A DNA stretch of 64,000 nt from Dermanyssus gallinae (Eukaryota > Arthropoda > Arachnida > Mesostigmata > Dermanyssidae): contig QVRM01002806.1 in the NCBI GenBank assembly GCA_003439945.1, positions 1,704,501-1,768,500 of the forward strand, in the 5' to 3' direction. The translations under genes were made by a program, and so were the position numbers. The notes under the pieces are model-generated. The model saw only the letters and a list, made by a program, of their open reading frames with translations. It did not search any database and was not told the DNA's origin. Positions 1-11,020 of this stretch are shown one piece after another (position 1 is the first letter of the stretch; each line of letters opens with the position of its first letter).

Positions 1-1625
1 ATTGCGGCATCAACTAGCAGGTGCTGCAGCCGTCCTAACGCTAGCGTTGTCAGCGCTGATCGTAACGCAAATCTGCAATGTGTTCCGCAGATCCAAGACC
101 AGGCTACAATAGAACTCGTGAGTACTTGACATAGAATGCAATTGCTAGGCGACTGCGTCGTAGGTAGAAGCATGCGTTTCCAAATTGTTCTCGTTTTTTA
201 GCGTCATTCCTTGTGCTTTTGTTAACTTTCATATTTATGTTGTTCGCCCATATTACCGTTGCAATTGATATCTGCTGCTCATCTGCGCAGGCAATTACTA
301 TACACGGATCGCCCGTAAGTGTTTGTACATGCATTAATGTTTTTCAGTAAACTACTTGCTAATGTAAACAATAACGGTGACACTGAGTCTCCGTGTAAGA
401 TTCTACAATCTGTATAGTTTTTATGAGCTTGAACAAAGCATGCGTAAACCGGTACTGATTGTTCACCTATTATTTGTTTAGGAGAGTATTTGTTACCAAA
501 AATTGAATCAGTATTCGATTGGCCATCGGGTTCGTTCTTATTTCGAGTAAGTGACTCTCCAATGAACCTCCAAAATAAGATTCCGTATTAGTTCGGAAAC
601 TTTTATACTTATAAAAATGCGTATCTCCAGTCTTTGGGGATTTCACCGCCCAGCTGGATGGGTTCTCATAATTCTTGTAATATGTGAAATAAGCTCTCTA
701 TTATTCTTGATCACTTCAATTCCTATATTGTCGAGTCCTGCTATATTTTTAAGACATCTACAGAGGGAATTAGTTTCTTTCTATCAATCAATTTTCATTG
801 ACAAAATACTCAGTGTGCCAGTGACCATTGTGAACAAGCGATTTAGTAGTTATCTCTTACTACCCCCGAACCCGTGCCAACCTATCTCAGTGGATATGCT
901 GGGATGACGTTGTAAAAGTGGAACATACCGGATCAAAACAGCTGCAGATCGTGCGAATCCGAGGCTCGCCGCTTAGAACGGTACGATCCGTAAATCAGGC
1001 GCACTCTACAAAACAAAGCACACTCGAATACTTGCTTTGGCTGTTGTCTAGAGTATGATTTGTCACCCGGCGGCAAGTGAATTAATAAATTTCAAGTATA
1101 CATCTGGTAGGATCACGGTAGCGCGACAATTTACTTGGATTACGATTTAAAAGCATGAACCTAAATGCGGTCCGACATGGATTAAAGGTGAAGCATCCCG
1201 GACGCCCAGCTAAGATCAATACGCTAGCAGTGCTTGCGTACATCCATTGTATCGCTAAAGAAGATTGTGGATATGTATTATGAAGAACTCGGCACTTACG
1301 ACTGCCATAAAGAAATTGAAAAAATCGAACACCACTGTAATATGTGTGCAGAGCTTCAAAGAGTCTACATAGAGAAACAACAAAATCCCGAAAAGTGAAT
1401 TAAATGTTTTTGGTTACACAAAAGTACAGCGCTGTCGGATCGAGTTACGCAATTTGGGTAAAAATTGAAATCGCTAAAACCTAGGCTACCACAATGGCAA
1501 ACGACCGTTAGGGGTAGCATACGTTAATCTAGAACCTATTACCCATTAATTGTTCTTTATTTTACGTACTCTTACGTACGTATCGTATTAATATATAAAT
1601 ATGTTTTTATTTACAGGGACCTTTA

Positions 1626-1629
<4 letters not shown>
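1..1629. other. Unrecognised AT-rich DNA
   Basis: No protein family, RNA gene or repeat was recognised here. A 96-codon open frame at 617-907 (+) encodes a hydrophobic stretch, but its codon use and context give no support for a gene. Confidence 0.5.

Positions 1630-1684
<55 letters not shown>
1630..1684. repeat. (TA)n microsatellite
   Basis: Uninterrupted TA dinucleotide run of about 27 units. It directly abuts the left terminal repeat of the mariner at 1685, and TA resumes at 2972 on the other side. This fits mariner insertion at a TA inside a pre-existing (TA)n tract. Confidence 0.95.
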
Positions 1685-1687
<3 letters not shown>

Positions 1688-2971
1688 GTAGTTCAATAAG
1701 TTCTTAGAATGAAAACCAAGAATTTTCCAAATCATGTTTTTAAATTTATCTTATTCGATATACTCCCCGAGATGCTCAATACACTTTTCCCACCAAGATT
1801 TCAGAGCTTTTATACCTCTTAAGTAGAATTCCGCGTCTTTAGACTGAAAATAGGCATTGACAGCAGCCTTAACCTCTTCATTGCTGGAAAAACGCTATCC
1901 ACCGAGGCTATTCTTCAAATGTCCGAAGAGGAAATAATCAGAGGGGGCCAGGTCTGGAGAATAGGAAGGTTGTTCAATAAGTTCGAACCTCAGTTGGGCC
2001 AGTTTTGCCGATGCTTGCCGGGACTTGTGTGCAGGAGCATTGTCCTGGTGAAACAGGACAACCTTCTTCTGCAAAGCGGGCCGTTTCACGATGAGTTCTT
2101 GCTAAAGGCAGTCTAACAGTCTTGCCTAATATTCTCCTGTGATCGTTTTACCGCTCTCAAGGTAGTCGACCAGCATTATTCTACGTTGGTCTTAAAAAAC
2201 TGTAGCCATCACCTTTCCGGTCAATGCCGTTGTCCGCACCCTCTTCGGAGGTCCTTCATCAGGTGCACACCATTGGCAAGATGCTTCTTGGGTCTCGGGA
2301 GTGTAGTCATGGACCCAGCTTTCATCGACGGTCATGAATCTGCGCCAAAAATCCGACGGATTGTTCGACATCTTGACCAAATTTCGCTGTGAAGCGAAAA
2401 CAGGCGCGTTTTTTGGCCTTGGTTGAGCAAATGCGGCAGCCATTTTTCTCTGAGCTCTTTCATCTTCAAGTTTTCGTGCAGGATGGAATGCACACTACCC
2501 AAACTGATCCCCAAGGCCTCCGCTATCTCCCTAATGTTCACTCGCTTATCTGCGGCAACGATTTTGCGCACCTTTTCCACGTTTTCCTAATCAGTTGCCG
2601 TTTTTGGGCGTTTTGAACGTAGTTCATCCCGGTGCTCCTGCGACCTCTTTTTAACTCATTAATCCAGTTGGAAACAGTGGCAAAACATGGCGCAGAGTCA
2701 CCGTACACCTCGTCTAACTCAGTTTTCACTTGGGTAGCATTCCAACCTTTGAAATAAAATGCTTGATAACCACTCGAAACTCTTTTTTCTCCATTTTTCA
2801 AAATCACGCCGATACGTTGCACGGGAAAAGCGATCAAACGAAATCGCAACGGCCAATCACCATAATATTTTGACTGCTGGCAGTCGAAAAGTTGCAGTTC
2901 CTAATAGCGGTGGAAGCGCGCCAAAATTCGAATTCTAAAAAGCTCATTCTAAGAACTTATTGAACTACCTG
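1685..2971 (-). mobile_element. Full-length, inactive mariner element (copy 1)
   Basis: The element is 1287 bp, the normal size for mariner. It has 28-bp terminal inverted repeats that match perfectly (1685-1712 and 2944-2971, beginning CAGGTAGTTCAATAAG) and a TA on both sides, as expected for the TA target duplication of Tc1/mariner elements. The transposase runs on the minus strand and shows an N-terminal helix-turn-helix domain and a DD34D-type catalytic core, both broken by stops and frameshifts. Intact repeats with a dead gene suggest movement in trans or recent decay. A second, 5'-truncated copy lies at 62904-63458. Confidence 0.95.
1751..2849 (-). pseudogene. Mariner transposase pseudogene
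   Basis: Read on the minus strand from 2849. The first part (2849 to about 2600) has the paired-type helix-turn-helix segment YQAFYFKGWNATQVKTELD and then VSNWINELKRGR. The second DNA-binding helix, IREIAEALGISLGSVHSIL, lies around 2470-2545 in another frame. The first catalytic Asp is in FMTVDESWVHDY near 2330. The second and third catalytic Asp lie in LFHQDNAPAH and YSPDLAPSDYFLF between 2080 and 1910, followed by HLKNSLGG; the natural stop is at 1751-1753. Breaks: frameshifts between the helix-turn-helix parts, a TAA replacing the Trp of the conserved FWD motif (2192-2194), a TAG in the EYY segment, and a TAG after DCL (2102-2104). The protein can no longer be made. Confidence 0.93.
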
Positions 2972-2992
2972 TATATATATATATATATATTA
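2972..2992. repeat. (TA)n tract on right flank of mariner
   Basis: Short TA run continuing from the right terminal repeat of the mariner. With the left tract it marks the interrupted microsatellite. Confidence 0.9.
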
Positions 2993-3132
2993 TTCAGGCA
3001 TACTTCGTTTTAGACAAGGGCAATAGCATTTTTCGAAAAATTCCCTCAGATGTTACAACTGTTAAATATTTGTATTTATAGAAATTATAAGCTAAATGAG
3101 AAATTATTGAAATTAAATAAATTGTCAGTTTG

Positions 3133-3286
3133 GAGAAGACGGTCTCATTAAAATAAAATATAGATTTATATAGCTCATGGGAGAATCTGTTCGGAGCACA
3201 TTGTTGAGATGGGCTAATCCTGTGTCAGAGACTCTGTGACGAGACGTTTGCGTGTTCACAATTGCTCACTGTAAAGTGCTAGGACA

Positions 3287-3365
<79 letters not shown>

Positions 3366-3600
3366 GCCAGCACTTTTGAGTGAACAATTGTGTACCCGCA
3401 AGCGTTTAGTCACAGATTCTCTGACACAGGATTAGCCCAACTCAACAATGTGCCCCGAATAGATGCCGGAGTTCCTCGTTAAATGTCAAGCGGCAGCCTC
3501 TGACGCATGAATTCGGATGTTCTCGAGTCTCCCGTTGGTTAAGGGCTTTTTCCCATGAGCTATATAAAGATTTTTTTTTAATGAGACCGTCTTTGAGAAT
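3133..3600. repeat. Large inverted repeat around a (TA)n core
   Basis: The left arm (about 3133-3287) and right arm (about 3364-3600) are reverse complements. Both contain GACGGTCTCATTAAAA, then TATAGCTCATGGGA, then CACATTGTTGAG, GGGCTAATCCTGTGTCAGAG and a segment ending in AGTGCT near the core. The core is TA repeated from 3288 to 3363. The right arm has about 90 extra bases (roughly 3463-3550) absent from the left arm, so the arms are divergent copies of one sequence. It could extrude a cruciform, or give long dsRNA if transcribed. It resembles a foldback or MITE-like element, but no coding sequence or clear target duplication is visible. Confidence 0.85.
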
Positions 3601-4936
3601 ATATATATATATATACTGAGCAATCTTGTAGTAAAAATATACATTTTGCGAGGCAAACGTCTCTTTTTCACTGGCAGTTGACGGGAGCGTTGCGCGTGCC
3701 GTCGAAACACTGCGCTATCCGTTGAAGTGTCTGTCGGTAGCACGTCGTCATCATCGTAACGAGCATAACCGAAACTTCTGTTCGTTACTTGGTAGCAGCA
3801 GCATCAGCAGCGGGGTGACAGCGCGCTGATCAATTGCCGACAATTGCGCGAGTGACGGTGAGGTGCCGTTCCGACGGAGGCGGAGGTCTCTTTTCCTCTT
3901 TCAGACGAAACGGAAATGAACACCATTGAGAGAACACCATTATCCGTTCACGTTCGTTCTGCTCGGGGGTTTCGGGGGTTGTCTTACGTCTTCCGTCGAT
4001 CTAAGCTTGAGCCAGCCAGCTAGTTAGTTGGCTGCTATTGCTTGGGTCGTCAGAGGGGCCAAAAGAGCACGAACGAATGGCCATCCTTACCGTCTTCTTC
4101 TTTAGGTGTCTCTCTGTGTGTGTGTGTGTTTGTATGTGTGGCTATGACCCTTTATGGCTCATGGCTATCGTCAATTGTCGGGTGGACAGACAGAGCCGAA
4201 TCGTAGAAGGCCAACAACAGCGGGGCTTGGGCAGCGAACAAAGCGGCTGACAAAGCTTGTCGGGGAAACAGGCGGCTAGAACGTAGGTCGGTGCAATACA
4301 CGCGTGCCGAAGCAGCGGCAGCCGCAGCAGCAGAGTGTGAAGAACGACCTACGGCGTCGATAAAGAGAAAAACGAGAGAAACAGAAAGCGAGCGACAGAC
4401 AGGGAGACGGACTGTAGAGGCCAGCTTGCTGAAATCCCACTCTTCAGCACACAGCTTTGTCGGCTCTGTAGATTGGATAGCTCTATATACTCTCAGGATG
4501 ATGTTGTTGATGATGATGACGGTGGGGATGATGGTGATGATGATGATGTCTGCTCCCCATAACCGTAGCGACATAAGCAACGTTTTTTTCTTGCCGTTTA
4601 GTGCCGCCGACTGCACTCGCCCTAACCCCACTACCCGCCCGCCCGTAATCCAAGCTTAATCTCCTCCAGAGATCATCCACCCTATCCGAGATGATTCCAA
4701 GTGTACCTAGGCCGGAATGATTTTAGATGCGCCTGAACATTTGCCGCTGCTGTGAATCAGCTTTTATCTTCGTACATGCGCACTTAAGCCCTTCGAACAC
4801 CTCTTAAAGCCTCTGGTCGATGTCAGCGGCGTTGTTTTCTCTTGGCCTTTAGATGGGAGAAAAGTATTTGTGCCACCTTTGCAAGTCCCCTGCTCCCACC
4901 TTCTTTCTCGTCCACATTTATCTATCTTGGCTTGTT
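3601..4936. promoter_or_regulatory. GC-richer, CpG-containing block; possible promoter or UTR
   Basis: After a short TA run, base composition rises sharply from about 3640 to 4660, with many CG dinucleotides, CAG/CAGCAG runs (3795-3815, 4310-4335), a (TG)n run at 4116-4138 and an ATG/GAT-rich run at 4496-4550. Open frames overlap on both strands (for example 4152-4631 minus and 4291-4659 plus). They look like by-products of composition, since neither resembles a known protein. Such blocks stand out from the AT-rich surroundings and may be the 5' region of a host gene. This is inference only. Confidence 0.3.
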
Positions 4937-4955
4937 CCCCCCCCCCCCCCCCCCC
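4937..4955. repeat. Poly-C run (19 C)
   Basis: An uninterrupted run of 19 C on the plus strand, so G19 on the minus strand. Such a run can form G-quadruplex structures and is prone to length change. Confidence 0.95.
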
Positions 4956-6151
4956 GCGACAGAAGCGCTGTGCCAATTTGTTGGCGACGTTGACAATAAT
5001 AGACGCTCAATGGCCGTTTTTTGTGTTGCGCAGCAAAAAAGAGTGGTAAATTGTTAAATGTTGTTGAAGCTTTGCTGTTTGTCGAGAAGTCTCTAATGGA
5101 GTTCAAAGCCAATGGAGCATTTCCTCAACTTGCACAAAGGAAGTCGGGCCCAGCTTTTTCTGCTGCATTTCTATACATAAAGTAAATTGCAATACCTGCT
5201 TAACACTGAGTCAATGCGATGTGTAGATGTATCCCGAGCATGCCCTAAATGTTTGTACTTCACGGAGATACCTAAAATGTGTTGACTGCGTATTAAACAC
5301 GTCTTATAGACAATTTGTGTTGGAAATACCTCAGAAGTAGCCCTAAATGCTTCTCGTTATTACGTTTACGACCTCAAATACATTTTGACATATTAGGTTA
5401 AAAAAATTAAACATAAAATATATTATTTTTTTCTCTAGCATTTATCGAACTGTTTTTTGGTCAATCAAGTGGTTGATTTTATATTCTAATGATTCGTGAC
5501 ATTTTTCTGCATATACATTATGTATATGTCACACATATTACGATGGATTAGCTAACCCAATAAACGTCTTGAACCGCAAAAGGACGGACTTCGTGGGAAA
5601 TATATACGAGGAAATATAAACGCGGGCAGATCGAAGAGTTCTGATACAAATTTAAAAAACAAAACAGAATATTTATTTAATTCTTCAAAGTGCTTTTGTT
5701 CCCTTGAAAACAGCTCTCCTGCAATCGTTTCGTTCTCTCGATAGTTTAAAGCGTTGCCCCTTCAATTTGTTTCATCCGTGGGAACAGAAAAGTCGCGAGT
5801 CCGGTGAAAGGAAGGTGGGGAAATATAAAATGTTTCATCAAATTATCCGAAGTCAGTAGCGCCTATAAGAGCGCCGGTACATCGTCGTAATGGAAGGCCC
5901 AAGAATTGTTTGCTTAGAGTTCATGCCTCTTGCGCCGGACGTTCTTATGCAACTGTCTTCAAATTTCGCGGTAGTACTTCTTACGTGCCGTAGAACAGGG
6001 AAAATTCGTGGAAATGTATTCCCTTGCGGTAAAAAAAACAGTCAAGAAAACTTTGGTGGTCAACCGACTCTCGTCTTGCAAGCACTTCTAGAAATATTGA
6101 GCTTTGGTCTCGATGTTTTAACCACATGTCCATGACACGTTTTCTGTTAAC
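4956..6151. other. Unrecognised DNA
   Basis: No gene, RNA or repeat recognised. A small AT-rich palindrome lies near 5510-5532 (ATATACATTATGTATAT). Confidence 0.5.
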
Positions 6152-6164
6152 AGTCTCTGAAGCA

Positions 6165-6349
6165 GTCGAGCTCGGTGGCGTGGTGGCATGCGTCTGCGGC
6201 TCGCGACTGGAAGAGACACATAGGTGCGCGGGTTCGAGCCCCACCGTTGCACATTTGTATTTATGGTGGTCTGTCTATAAAGCAATGCGAAAAACAGTCC
6301 CATGGACGTTGAATCTTGGCTGAAAGTCAGTCCCAAAAGGATTTTTTTT
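6165..6349 (+). mobile_element. SINE B copy 1, tRNA-derived, with target duplication
   Basis: The head has RNA polymerase III promoter boxes: an A-box-like GGTGGCGTGGTGGCATG and a B box GGGTTCGAGCCCC. It is followed by a body (TTTGTATTTATGG, AAGCAATG, GGACGTTGAATCTTGGCTG) shared with four other copies in this window. It is flanked by a perfect 13-bp direct repeat, AGTCTCTGAAGCA, at 6152-6164 and 6350-6362, which marks retrotransposition. A third partial repeat of the same word follows at 6367. Not a tRNA gene: the cloverleaf is not maintained and the tail is SINE body. Confidence 0.9.
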
Positions 6350-6362
6350 AGTCTCTGAAGCA

Positions 6363-6791
6363 ATCCAGTCTCTGAAGCAATCTTCTTCCGCTCTCGCCTG
6401 AAGGTTCAACTGAGACATTTCCAAATGGCCGCTCATTTGCTGGAAATTCAATATTTATTTAACATATTTTTGGAACGAACTTCGCTGCTAGCCTGCTGAT
6501 GCATAAAATATCGGTAATGACTGTTAAATCTGACCCATAAAGTGTTTCAATTTATTCAGATATCTCCTTGATAGTAATTCCGCGATTTGTGAGTACGATA
6601 TCACGTTTTTTTCAACGTTTTCTTCTGTTACTGACGTCAACGGCCTTCCCAAACGGGGGTTATCTCCGGTCTCTTCAAGTGCGTCGCGAAATCTACGGTA
6701 CTACATTTTATTGTGCTATATATAAAACAGCTTGGGATATTTGTTTTTTTTTTGTAAGGCTGTCCGTGTACGGTTTTATGCCATAGCTGGT
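6363..6791. other. Unrecognised DNA
   Basis: No recognisable feature beyond the extra AGTCTCTGAAGCA word at 6367-6379. Confidence 0.5.
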
Positions 6792-6910
6792 TTATAGTCC
6801 ACTCCGGCATTCACCTTGTCTAAACTCGAGACTATAAAAACCAATTGAAGGGTGGCCGATCCGGGTCTCGAACCCAGGCCTATGTAGCTTTGTTGTACGT
6901 CCTTATTGAA
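6792..6910 (-). mobile_element. SINE D copy 1 (minus)
   Basis: On the minus strand a B box (GGGTTCGAGACCCGG) is followed by GGCCACCC, then TTTTATAG, then GGTGAATGCCGGAGTGGACTA. The same order occurs at 35671-35805 and, more divergent, at 27394-27530. The tRNA-like head is eroded. Confidence 0.75.
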
Positions 6911-7957
6911 AAAAAAAAAAAAGTTAATTTCAGCACTTTAAAAGTCGCTCGTTTTCATCGCTTCATTGAACCAAACTTAATGAATAAACGCCTTCGCCGA
7001 TTGGCGCCAAACTTGGCCTTTGTGTAGATAATGAATGGCCTTTCTGAGCAAAACAAACAAGAAGACCTTCTATCTGCGCTGTCATGTTTTGTGCCAGCAA
7101 TATTACTGTCTGGAGATATGAAATCGTCTTATTTGTCGAACCTGATGTTATTGCGCCTTTTATTTGCAACCCCTAATTTTTTCCTCGTTTTAACTTTGTA
7201 GCTTAATTGGTACTGGGGATCAGTTTTTGGAGACTTCTCTAGAAGCTCTAACAAGCATCTGATATATTACCTTAAAGTCATAAACTTCAAACCATCTACG
7301 CTCGTTTTCCTCTATGTTACTGGCTGTCGCCTGGTTACCGCGCAGGTTCATTTCGAATTAATAAAATCATGTCCTGAGAAGCAGCGGGCGTTAGGCTCCA
7401 CCCATGCATGTGCCTACTCTATTGTGCCTTACTTGCGGCCATGAGCGACCGTAAACAAGAACAATTCTAGTAAATAATGTGCTTACTTATGTTACAATAA
7501 CGAGGTCTTCCCCAGGAGGTGTTAGACGTCACTGAGGATCATACACAGCGTCCTGCCCCCGTCCTATTTAAGTGGCTACCGTGGCCTCCGACGTTTGCCC
7601 ACACACGGAGTCTCTCCCCAGCCCAGGTTTGACCGATTCTGGCGGTTTCGTTTACAAGGGTTCGTGTGTAGCTCATTTTCTTTGTAGTAATTTGCTTGCA
7701 AGCATCCCCCTTCAGCCGTGGAGTTCCACCGACGTAAAACGCCGGATAAAACCCCTAGTCTCATAAGGTTATTTTGATTTGGGGGCGATGCTGATTACCG
7801 TCATACATGTCTCAAGTAGTGCAGCTACGTCTAACTGATCGCCAAAACATAGTCACAATCAGTCTGCGTTGCTACACTCGATGACTGCATTGTCAACTCT
7901 GCTTATTTTGCAATTGCCGTATAGCACGACTTTTATAGGACCTTAACTTTGCACCTT

Positions 7958-7998
<41 letters not shown>

Positions 7999-8861
7999 CA
8001 AAAACCCAAGAAATCAAACACTTGTCGTTAAGAAGAGCAAGAAGCAAAACATTAACATGCTCGCTGAAATTATTTCTATGTATAATTCCTATGAAGGCCG
8101 TTCAAGGCTTGATAGATCGGCCATGAAAAAACACCGAGCATACGCAGTACTCCTACGATCATAATGTGTTGTTGATTCTGGCCCGTCTAGTCGTTCTCAA
8201 TGGCCTGACGAGCTCTTTTCAGCCAAACTTCAGACGATTCGTCCGAGAAACGCTGCAAGGCTTTCTGCTGTCGCTAGCCAATAAAAAACGTCGGACGTCC
8301 ACAGACGCTTGGCAAGGTCAAGTTGAGTCTGGAGTGCCGATTATGGTTAAGCCAACAATGCCTATTTCAAATACCGCCGGTCGCCTCGCTTTGCCGCCGA
8401 AAAATCAACAACAACAGTAACAGCGACAACGGAACGCACCGTACAAAGAGCTAAATCAATATACACAAAGTAAAACGAGGGATTTACCAAGACAGGGACA
8501 GTGCGCCCGTTCCATGACGGCATGGGCGCAACGTCAACTTCAACAAGCAACCAACATCAATGTGACATGATTCAAACAATAACAACTCAAAAAATCTAAC
8601 CATATTAGCGTATATGTGTCTCAAAATGTTCGTGTGGGAAGACGGAATTTTACACCTAACGCAGTGTGAAAAGGAATGAGCGTCAAGCTGTATATATCAT
8701 AGATATAATATTGCTTAATTGCCTTACATAATACACTCTTCCTATAGCAGTACTGGTGTTTTTCTGGCCTTGTTGGTTAAACATGAATAACGTCGTTATT
8801 ATTTGAATTGCAGTGCTTTTAATTTTATATACTAAAGAACAACGACATGCGTGCGCTATCG
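6911..8861. other. Unrecognised DNA with one (TA)n tract
   Basis: No recognisable gene. A (TA)n run lies at 7962-7997. Short open frames, including 8166-8420 (+, 84 codons), match nothing I know. Confidence 0.5.
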
Positions 8862-9010
8862 CAATTTGCAAGTGCTGATCTTATCAACCGTTTCTTCGAT
8901 GTGACAATGAACAATCGCAGAATTCAAATAATGTTTTTATCAAAATGTATTGCAAGACTTGAAACAATCAATAATATGTTCGCGTGGCGTGTAGCGAGAG
9001 AATCGCACAA
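8862..9010 (+). pseudogene. FAWR-motif coding repeat, copy 1
   Basis: Unknown family. The plus-strand reading contains ADLINRFFDVTMNNRR, then KCIARLETINNMFAWR. The same order of residues, FF-D/E-VT, a basic patch, K-A/C-x-AR and N-x-MFAWR, recurs at 48975-49190. A copy lacking the FAWR end is at 29520-29661. Conservation is visible at both base and amino-acid level, which suggests descent from one protein-coding sequence. No function is assigned; it may be part of an unrecognised mobile element. Confidence 0.5.
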
Positions 9011-9252
9011 CAAGGCGGCTTCGTGGGCGTCATTGCCCACCTAGTTTCCTTTTCCACCCTTTATTCGGCAAATAAAGGCGCTTTCTATTCCATTCTATAT
9101 AATATGGACGCTTTTGACAGCGTATCGCCGACACCGGATATAACTAGCAACAACAGTATAACGTAATTACTAACAAAGCCAATGCAATTTTAGAAATTCT
9201 CTTTGAATCATGCCAACACACATTTTACTAATCTGAAACATGATATCCCCAT
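9011..9252. other. Unrecognised DNA after FAWR repeat
   Basis: Contains an AATAAA-type signal at about 9070. No other feature seen. Confidence 0.4.
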
Positions 9253-9300
9253 TCCGATTGGATTTTATCGCATTATCTGGCGCGACAGAATCCAATCGGA
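9253..9300. repeat. Inverted repeat, 19-bp arms
   Basis: The arms TCCGATTGGATTTTATCGC (9253-9271) and GCGACAGAATCCAATCGGA (9282-9300) pair with two mismatches around a 10-base loop. Function unknown. Confidence 0.85.
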
Positions 9301-9418
9301 TTTTGTCGAGCCAGATATTGCGCGGCTTCAACATTCCGGAATACAATCGATTGTCGCTGTCCACACAAAAACTCAGAAGAGGTGGAACTAGTCTACAAGC
9401 GCGAATTACCATTTTTGT

Positions 9419-9690
9419 AACGCTCTGACAACCACATTTTAGACGCTCGTAATGGGCTAAGTTGCCTGTGGCACGATGTCGTCTAAATGCATCTATCGTC
9501 ATCGCGTTCTCGTACTGGATGTATATAGGCTTTCTCCAGCAGAGGCATGTAGCAGCAGGGTAATGACAACCACGTCCAACAAATACAACCAGCAAGGCCG
9601 GGGCTCAAACTTGCGATTGTTTTGCTAACCATGGTTGCCATGGCAACGCTCCGTTGCGAACGGTGCGTTAGCCGCCTAAGCCACCGCCAC
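9419..9690 (-). mobile_element. SINE A copy 1 (minus)
   Basis: Read on the minus strand, the head begins GTGGCGGTGGCTTAGGCGGC (A-box-like) and has a degenerate B box near 9600. The body includes GGACGTGGTTGTCATTACC and a 3' end AGCGTCTAAAATGTGGTT ending GTCAGAGCGTTA. Closely related copies lie at 26519-26800 (minus) and 32988-33262 (plus). A 141-codon minus frame across this stretch (9170-9595) is SINE-derived and not a gene. Confidence 0.85.
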
Positions 9691-10881
9691 TACAAATTTC
9701 AAATGTGGTCTTATGAAAGCGAAACAGTCCAGGTTTTAGAGTAGAAAATAAGACCATGAACTAGTACGTATGTCACTTAATAGTTGTGACATGACATGAC
9801 GATCTTAACAACCTAAACTTAGCTCTTAATCATTTATTGTCTAGCTACCGTCGTGGTCTTTTTACGATTAAAGCTAGTAATAAATCCTAGGCCAGGCGGT
9901 ACTGGCTTCTGTACAGCTAGTGTTTTACGAATAACAAATATATTTGAAACAGCCCAGCAAGAGTTATACGTCGCTTGTGTCTCGATCGAAGGCCAATCTA
10001 GACGGCCGTAACGTATTTAGAAGGTTAAGTGACAACTATTTTTTCACATCCAACTGTCCAAGGGAGACTTGGAAAGTTTTTAAAACATGCACACAAAATG
10101 TATCTGAGGTTTCCTATACAATAGAGGCTTATTATAAGGCACATTTTCTTTTCAGATGAAAAATATCAAAGAAAAACTAACCAAGATAAAAAGATCCCTG
10201 ACTCGATAAAGAGCTAATATAATTTCGCTCAAATCTTATGTTTAATAAATTATAACATTATTAAACTATAACATAGCACAGACTCATGTTTGAGCTACAA
10301 CAAGACAAAACTAGGCTAACGATATACGACACACCCCTCTTTGTGAAATTAACAAATTGGCTTAGTATTGGGGGACCACCTCTGGGACGCTTTGAATTTT
10401 GCATTATTATAAGTAACGATGTCTTTGTTAAATACAAAAAAACGCATCAAAGCAAATATGGATGGATGTCGCTTATCTATGAGCCAGGAATATTTTGGAA
10501 ACTTCACATGGATGTTTTAACAAACGTTATTGTTGTCCTTTTCAATTAGAAAACCAAGGCGCCCAACCAGTTTGACATTTGTAACAAATGCAACGCTAGT
10601 TCGGTTTTAGCAAATCTCCGAAAATACGTGACATTCCGTTCGTAGAAAAGAAAAATAGTAGCTGCCACAATAAGATGAGAATGGCGTCCTACTTGGCGGA
10701 CTCAGTGATTCTTGACATTTTAGCGCAAATTAAATTTGCACACAGTCCGTAGTAGATACTTTTTAGCATACATATTACTAAACACGCGACTGATTACTTA
10801 GAACCTCTGGAAACTAATTCGAGAAATAATTCTGGGCACGGCACGATGGGCCGACTTGTCCCCAAACCCATTTCAGATCTT
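9691..10881. other. Unrecognised AT-rich DNA
   Basis: No recognisable feature. An 87-codon ATG-initiated frame at 10286-10549 (+) has no known similarity. Confidence 0.5.
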
Positions 10882-11020
10882 GCTGTTAGAGAAGGACTGT
10901 TAGGGAAACCCTAGATATCTTAACATGCCCGGCCCTCGGTGCATTGAAGATATACCTCAGGTTAAGTTTCAAGCCCGTAGGGGACGGAGGATAGTCTAGA
11001 ATTAAAAACAACCTCCTTAA
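10882..11020 (+). mobile_element. SINE C, 5'-truncated copy
   Basis: Shares the 3' body of the full copy at 50961-51260: CCCTAGATATCTTAACATG, CCGGCCCTCGGTGCATTGAA, then AAGCCCGTAGGGGAC and TCTAGAATTAAAA. The tRNA-like head is missing, the usual 5' truncation. Confidence 0.85.

Noticed and set aside
4152..4659. Overlapping 159- and 122-codon frames
   Set aside because: They are open on opposite strands in a trinucleotide-rich GC block, with His/Met runs from ATG repeats. No protein family recognised.
6185..6245. tRNA gene-like A and B boxes
   Set aside because: The same sequence recurs with a shared non-tRNA body and target duplications, so these are SINE heads, not tRNA genes. The same reasoning applies at 26880, 30560, 33000, 50970 and 35680.
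9170..9595. 141-codon minus-strand frame
   Set aside because: It is mostly SINE A sequence read antisense and lacks protein similarity.
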